Shown here piece after piece: positions 62,801 to 64,000 of a DNA stretch of 64,000 nucleotides. The translations under genes were made by a program, and so were the position numbers. The DNA is taken from contig NC_061081.1 in assembly GCF_021917145.1 (NCBI RefSeq), forward strand, positions 2,634,058 through 2,698,057, written 5' to 3'. The notes beneath the pieces are model-generated. The model worked only from the letters and a program-made list of their open reading frames with translations, ran no database searches and was not told the origin of the DNA. This DNA is from Hypomesus transpacificus (Eukaryota; Chordata; Actinopteri; Osmeriformes; Osmeridae). Numbering within the stretch: position 1 is the stretch's first letter; each line of letters begins with the position of its first letter.

Positions 62801-63282
62801 CACCCGTCACCGTCTGTCCATCTGCGAGGAGCAACCAACCGATAGTTCCTTTCCACTGCTCCCCAGAAATGCCTGTGTCTGCTGTCTCCCGCCCCCCTTT
62901 CCTTGGCGCCACCCTCAGTCCCATTTCCACCAGGCAGCCTGCAGGGAGGTATTTCATGCAGAGCCTAGTACCTGGAGGTCACTGGGGTCAAGTCCCAACC
63001 CCGGGCCGGTCCCAGAGCAGCGTGGCGCACGTGTCCAAAAACCAGACCACGTTTGTTCCACTATCAGCTAGTAAGACCAACCACATCCAGGTCAGGAGGG
63101 AGGCAAGCAGAGGGAAGGACAGGAACTCCCCAGTATGGGGCGAGAGAGAGATTGGAAGGGAGAGCAAGAACATAGAGGGCCAGGAAAAGATAGCGGGGGA
63201 AGGCGAGTGTGTAGACGAGACAGAATGCGAGTCAGATGAAAGCAGAAGCCCAGTGAAGAAGCAGGGGTTTTCCACTTTGTAA
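59857..63282 (+). CDS. ppp1r26: PPP1R26, protein phosphatase 1 regulatory subunit 26
   Basis: A single large coding exon. The frame opens at 59719, but a CCCTAAG acceptor near 59781 and the match of MYLMNVPPVAPIHTEW to the human N-terminus (MFLMN...) put the start at 59857, giving 1,141 residues (human about 1,209). From memory the human product is a nucleolar PP1-binding protein (KIAA0649). Early landmarks: CGPPRGFSLPLCFNDSDSDL and VQMIIESLRS. Six copies of an acidic-helix motif S-D-D-x-x-I-E-x-x-I-x-x-(Y/F)-L-x-E-K lie at about residues 122-146, 262-283, 304-324, 471-496, 616-637 and 745-767, separated by low-complexity Lys/Ser-rich linkers. The C-terminal 300 residues are Ser/Pro-rich and end QGFSTL. 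The stop codon TAA lies inside a GTAAGT that could act as a splice donor. No clear RVxF PP1-docking motif was identified by eye. Confidence 0.9.
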   Translation: MYLMNVPPVAPIHTEWRTCGPPRGFSLPLCFNDSDSDLSSTGTPIPEKVQMIIESLRSTQSSLEMGDEIEGNVLSAQEARPQGCKARRQGGDPMAGPKPKCRGSTDPFLPEISSPVGSGSQESDSDDSVDRGIEEAIQEYLKEKDGCKRKAELATNVLQPSKIPRTDQTYQDNPKQFSESNKVLTASNQAPKILKAEAQAVPLVPSLKKLTKTKVPLKENPFKRVDTCKVTEAQKMYPGLAITNPVSDKGTNPAAVEGGEDSPDSSSDDGIEEAIQLYQLEKKDDRQEPGEREACKPLAVKEEDTDSSSDDGIEEAIRSYQLEKQNEKKPVLKPSLLKHKLVSKEPLSYPSVISNSAQEIKRNRLSRKKKPEKDVKSLLQMRSPSTLIKNTLMVSHKVKRNRGSRMEPLLEQPTSATLKVATTTTAELMCAEAILDISKAVMPEVFNPNVSLPGSKSPQPSVIISSEYQGNESDDSSVDSEDGIEQEIRKFLEQKAQMHKQGPDDTTCASKGLDLACDARGPEGVKKLSLEVLKQGPKKAGRSVTQNKKPKRDCSSSGKLVSKEERVTDQRIQDESLPKSSTEPVRSSSPSVSHQRDTQQLMAQSERREQSDGDKSSSLDSDEDLDTAIKDLLKTKKKIKKKTRDLKMKSRKGLKEVDTLPSKRLPAEVLSKPAVLKSMTANAKGRHDSKETPRLSKSTPQHKQLSNKRKDSLDQASETGRSKGNGVPESQSADSNQVIVQIKEDSSSVDSDDSIELEIRKFLAEKAKVCTPMGTVGTDEMGKYDIIAGTHPLPEKDIKLENQLAEIPKGDHSQFLESHCSPRASVQKDSQDGGISLNTSTASPAYSSSATNLPRNLRFTPAFTHRSSPLEPADGAGPARTQKLRKFSFSSSRNDSQNIPSEVTRCGPVPGHGALPSTDSDILHESQAIPPTAETRNTIQSPNPFHSTLPRMGETAATTLYPYPCGDGISHRRRNTDSARDAPVTVCPSARSNQPIVPFHCSPEMPVSAVSRPPFLGATLSPISTRQPAGRYFMQSLVPGGHWGQVPTPGRSQSSVAHVSKNQTTFVPLSASKTNHIQVRREASRGKDRNSPVWGEREIGRESKNIEGQEKIAGEGECVDETECESDESRSPVKKQGFSTL

Positions 63283-64000
63283 GTACATGTATTTCCTCTT
63301 GTTTGTGAAGCCACATAGCATCGCAGGCCAAGTTTGATTTGAGATACCATTGAGTTTGCCCTTGTAGTAGAAATGTAAGTGTAGCCTATTTTGTTTGTAG
63401 GTACCAAGGGAATGTTGATACAGTATACATATTGCATAAAGCTTTCATTTTATATGTTTGTACATTTATACAGCTATTTAAATCTTAAACAACGTCAAGA
63501 TGTCAAGACTTTACTTTGTGCAGTTATGCCCTGAGATTAGTTATTCCATATTGAAATCACTGAAACGCCTGAAAGCAATACAAACCATCAACTGACATGA
63601 GGTTTGCACGAATCATTAGAATGGGCAAATCCATGCATATCTGTGTGTGGCCGTACACTTTTCATTAATCTCTGAACTGAGACAAATTGTTATCGGCACA
63701 TTAATGTCAATTAATTGACATCGGTAGAAGAAGAAAAAATACATGTTGGTATGAATTCTCAACAATCAAACTCTATGGGGTGGTTATTTACCAGAAACTC
63801 AAATGAACCGACATCTGGTGCTAGGCGGACGAGTAAAGTTCCACAATAAAATGGTTACTGGCTGTAGTACAATTCTGGAACCCAGTAACTTTTAACAGAA
63901 ACTCAAACTAGACCTGTATCATGTGCGAATGACTACAGTTTGATTGGCATTACAATTAAATGTGTGTTTTTTGTTTGTTTTAATTTTGCCAAGTAGACAC
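63283..64000 (+). other. 3' UTR / downstream sequence of PPP1R26
   Basis: AT-rich DNA with no coding features. An AATAAA at 63845-63850 is a plausible polyadenylation signal 563 bases after the stop. Confidence 0.55.

Overview
This window is vertebrate nuclear DNA, almost certainly from a teleost fish. The genes have many exons with GT-AG introns. The repeats are of fish type: a tRNA-derived SINE with the tail gtaagtcgctctggataaga, hAT and Tc1/mariner remnants, a CR1/L2-like LINE and very abundant (GA)n, (GT)n and C-run microsatellites. The protein products are vertebrate orthologues. Species is not resolved.

Layout. 1-176 is one minus-strand exon of a gene that runs off the left edge (possibly CARF-like). 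761-1681 is DNLZ (plus, 3 exons). 2045-2880 holds an unidentified minus-strand coding-like remnant. 3789-6163 is a 5'-truncated NELFCD pseudogene (plus). 7309-9547 is intact cathepsin Z (CTSZ, minus, 6 exons). 10736-12873 is a decayed 3' part of NPEPL1 (minus). 16093-19328 is intact UCK1 (plus, 7 exons). 21359-25347 is the 3' half of RAPGEF1 (minus, 11 exons covering REM and CDC25 GEF domains). 25914-26413 is a 500-N assembly gap. 26414-44830 is an 18.4-kb minisatellite with a 24-bp unit. 44850-53280 has no gene I can support. 53530-56770 is a transposon cluster: a LINE containing a minisatellite, two palindromic MITE-like elements and a dead Tc1/mariner. 57934-59263 is a complete non-autonomous hAT insertion with an 8-bp target duplication. 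59857-63282 is the PPP1R26 coding exon (plus).

In human (from memory), DNLZ, UCK1, RAPGEF1 and PPP1R26 lie on 9q34, while NELFCD, CTSZ and NPEPL1 lie together on 20q13. The window is therefore a mosaic of two conserved synteny blocks. Within the 20q13-like block only CTSZ is intact. Its two neighbours are broken, as expected when one of two duplicated (whole-genome-duplication) blocks is losing redundant copies.

Most interesting points: a textbook U12-type AT-AC intron in RAPGEF1; a GC-AG intron in CTSZ; the giant tandem array with nested higher-order repeats, which makes open reading frames of up to about 1,500 codons that are not genes; the apparent absence of RAPGEF1 5' exons to the right of the array; and six copies of an acidic-helix motif in PPP1R26. 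I found no prokaryotic-style system, CRISPR array or viral genome.
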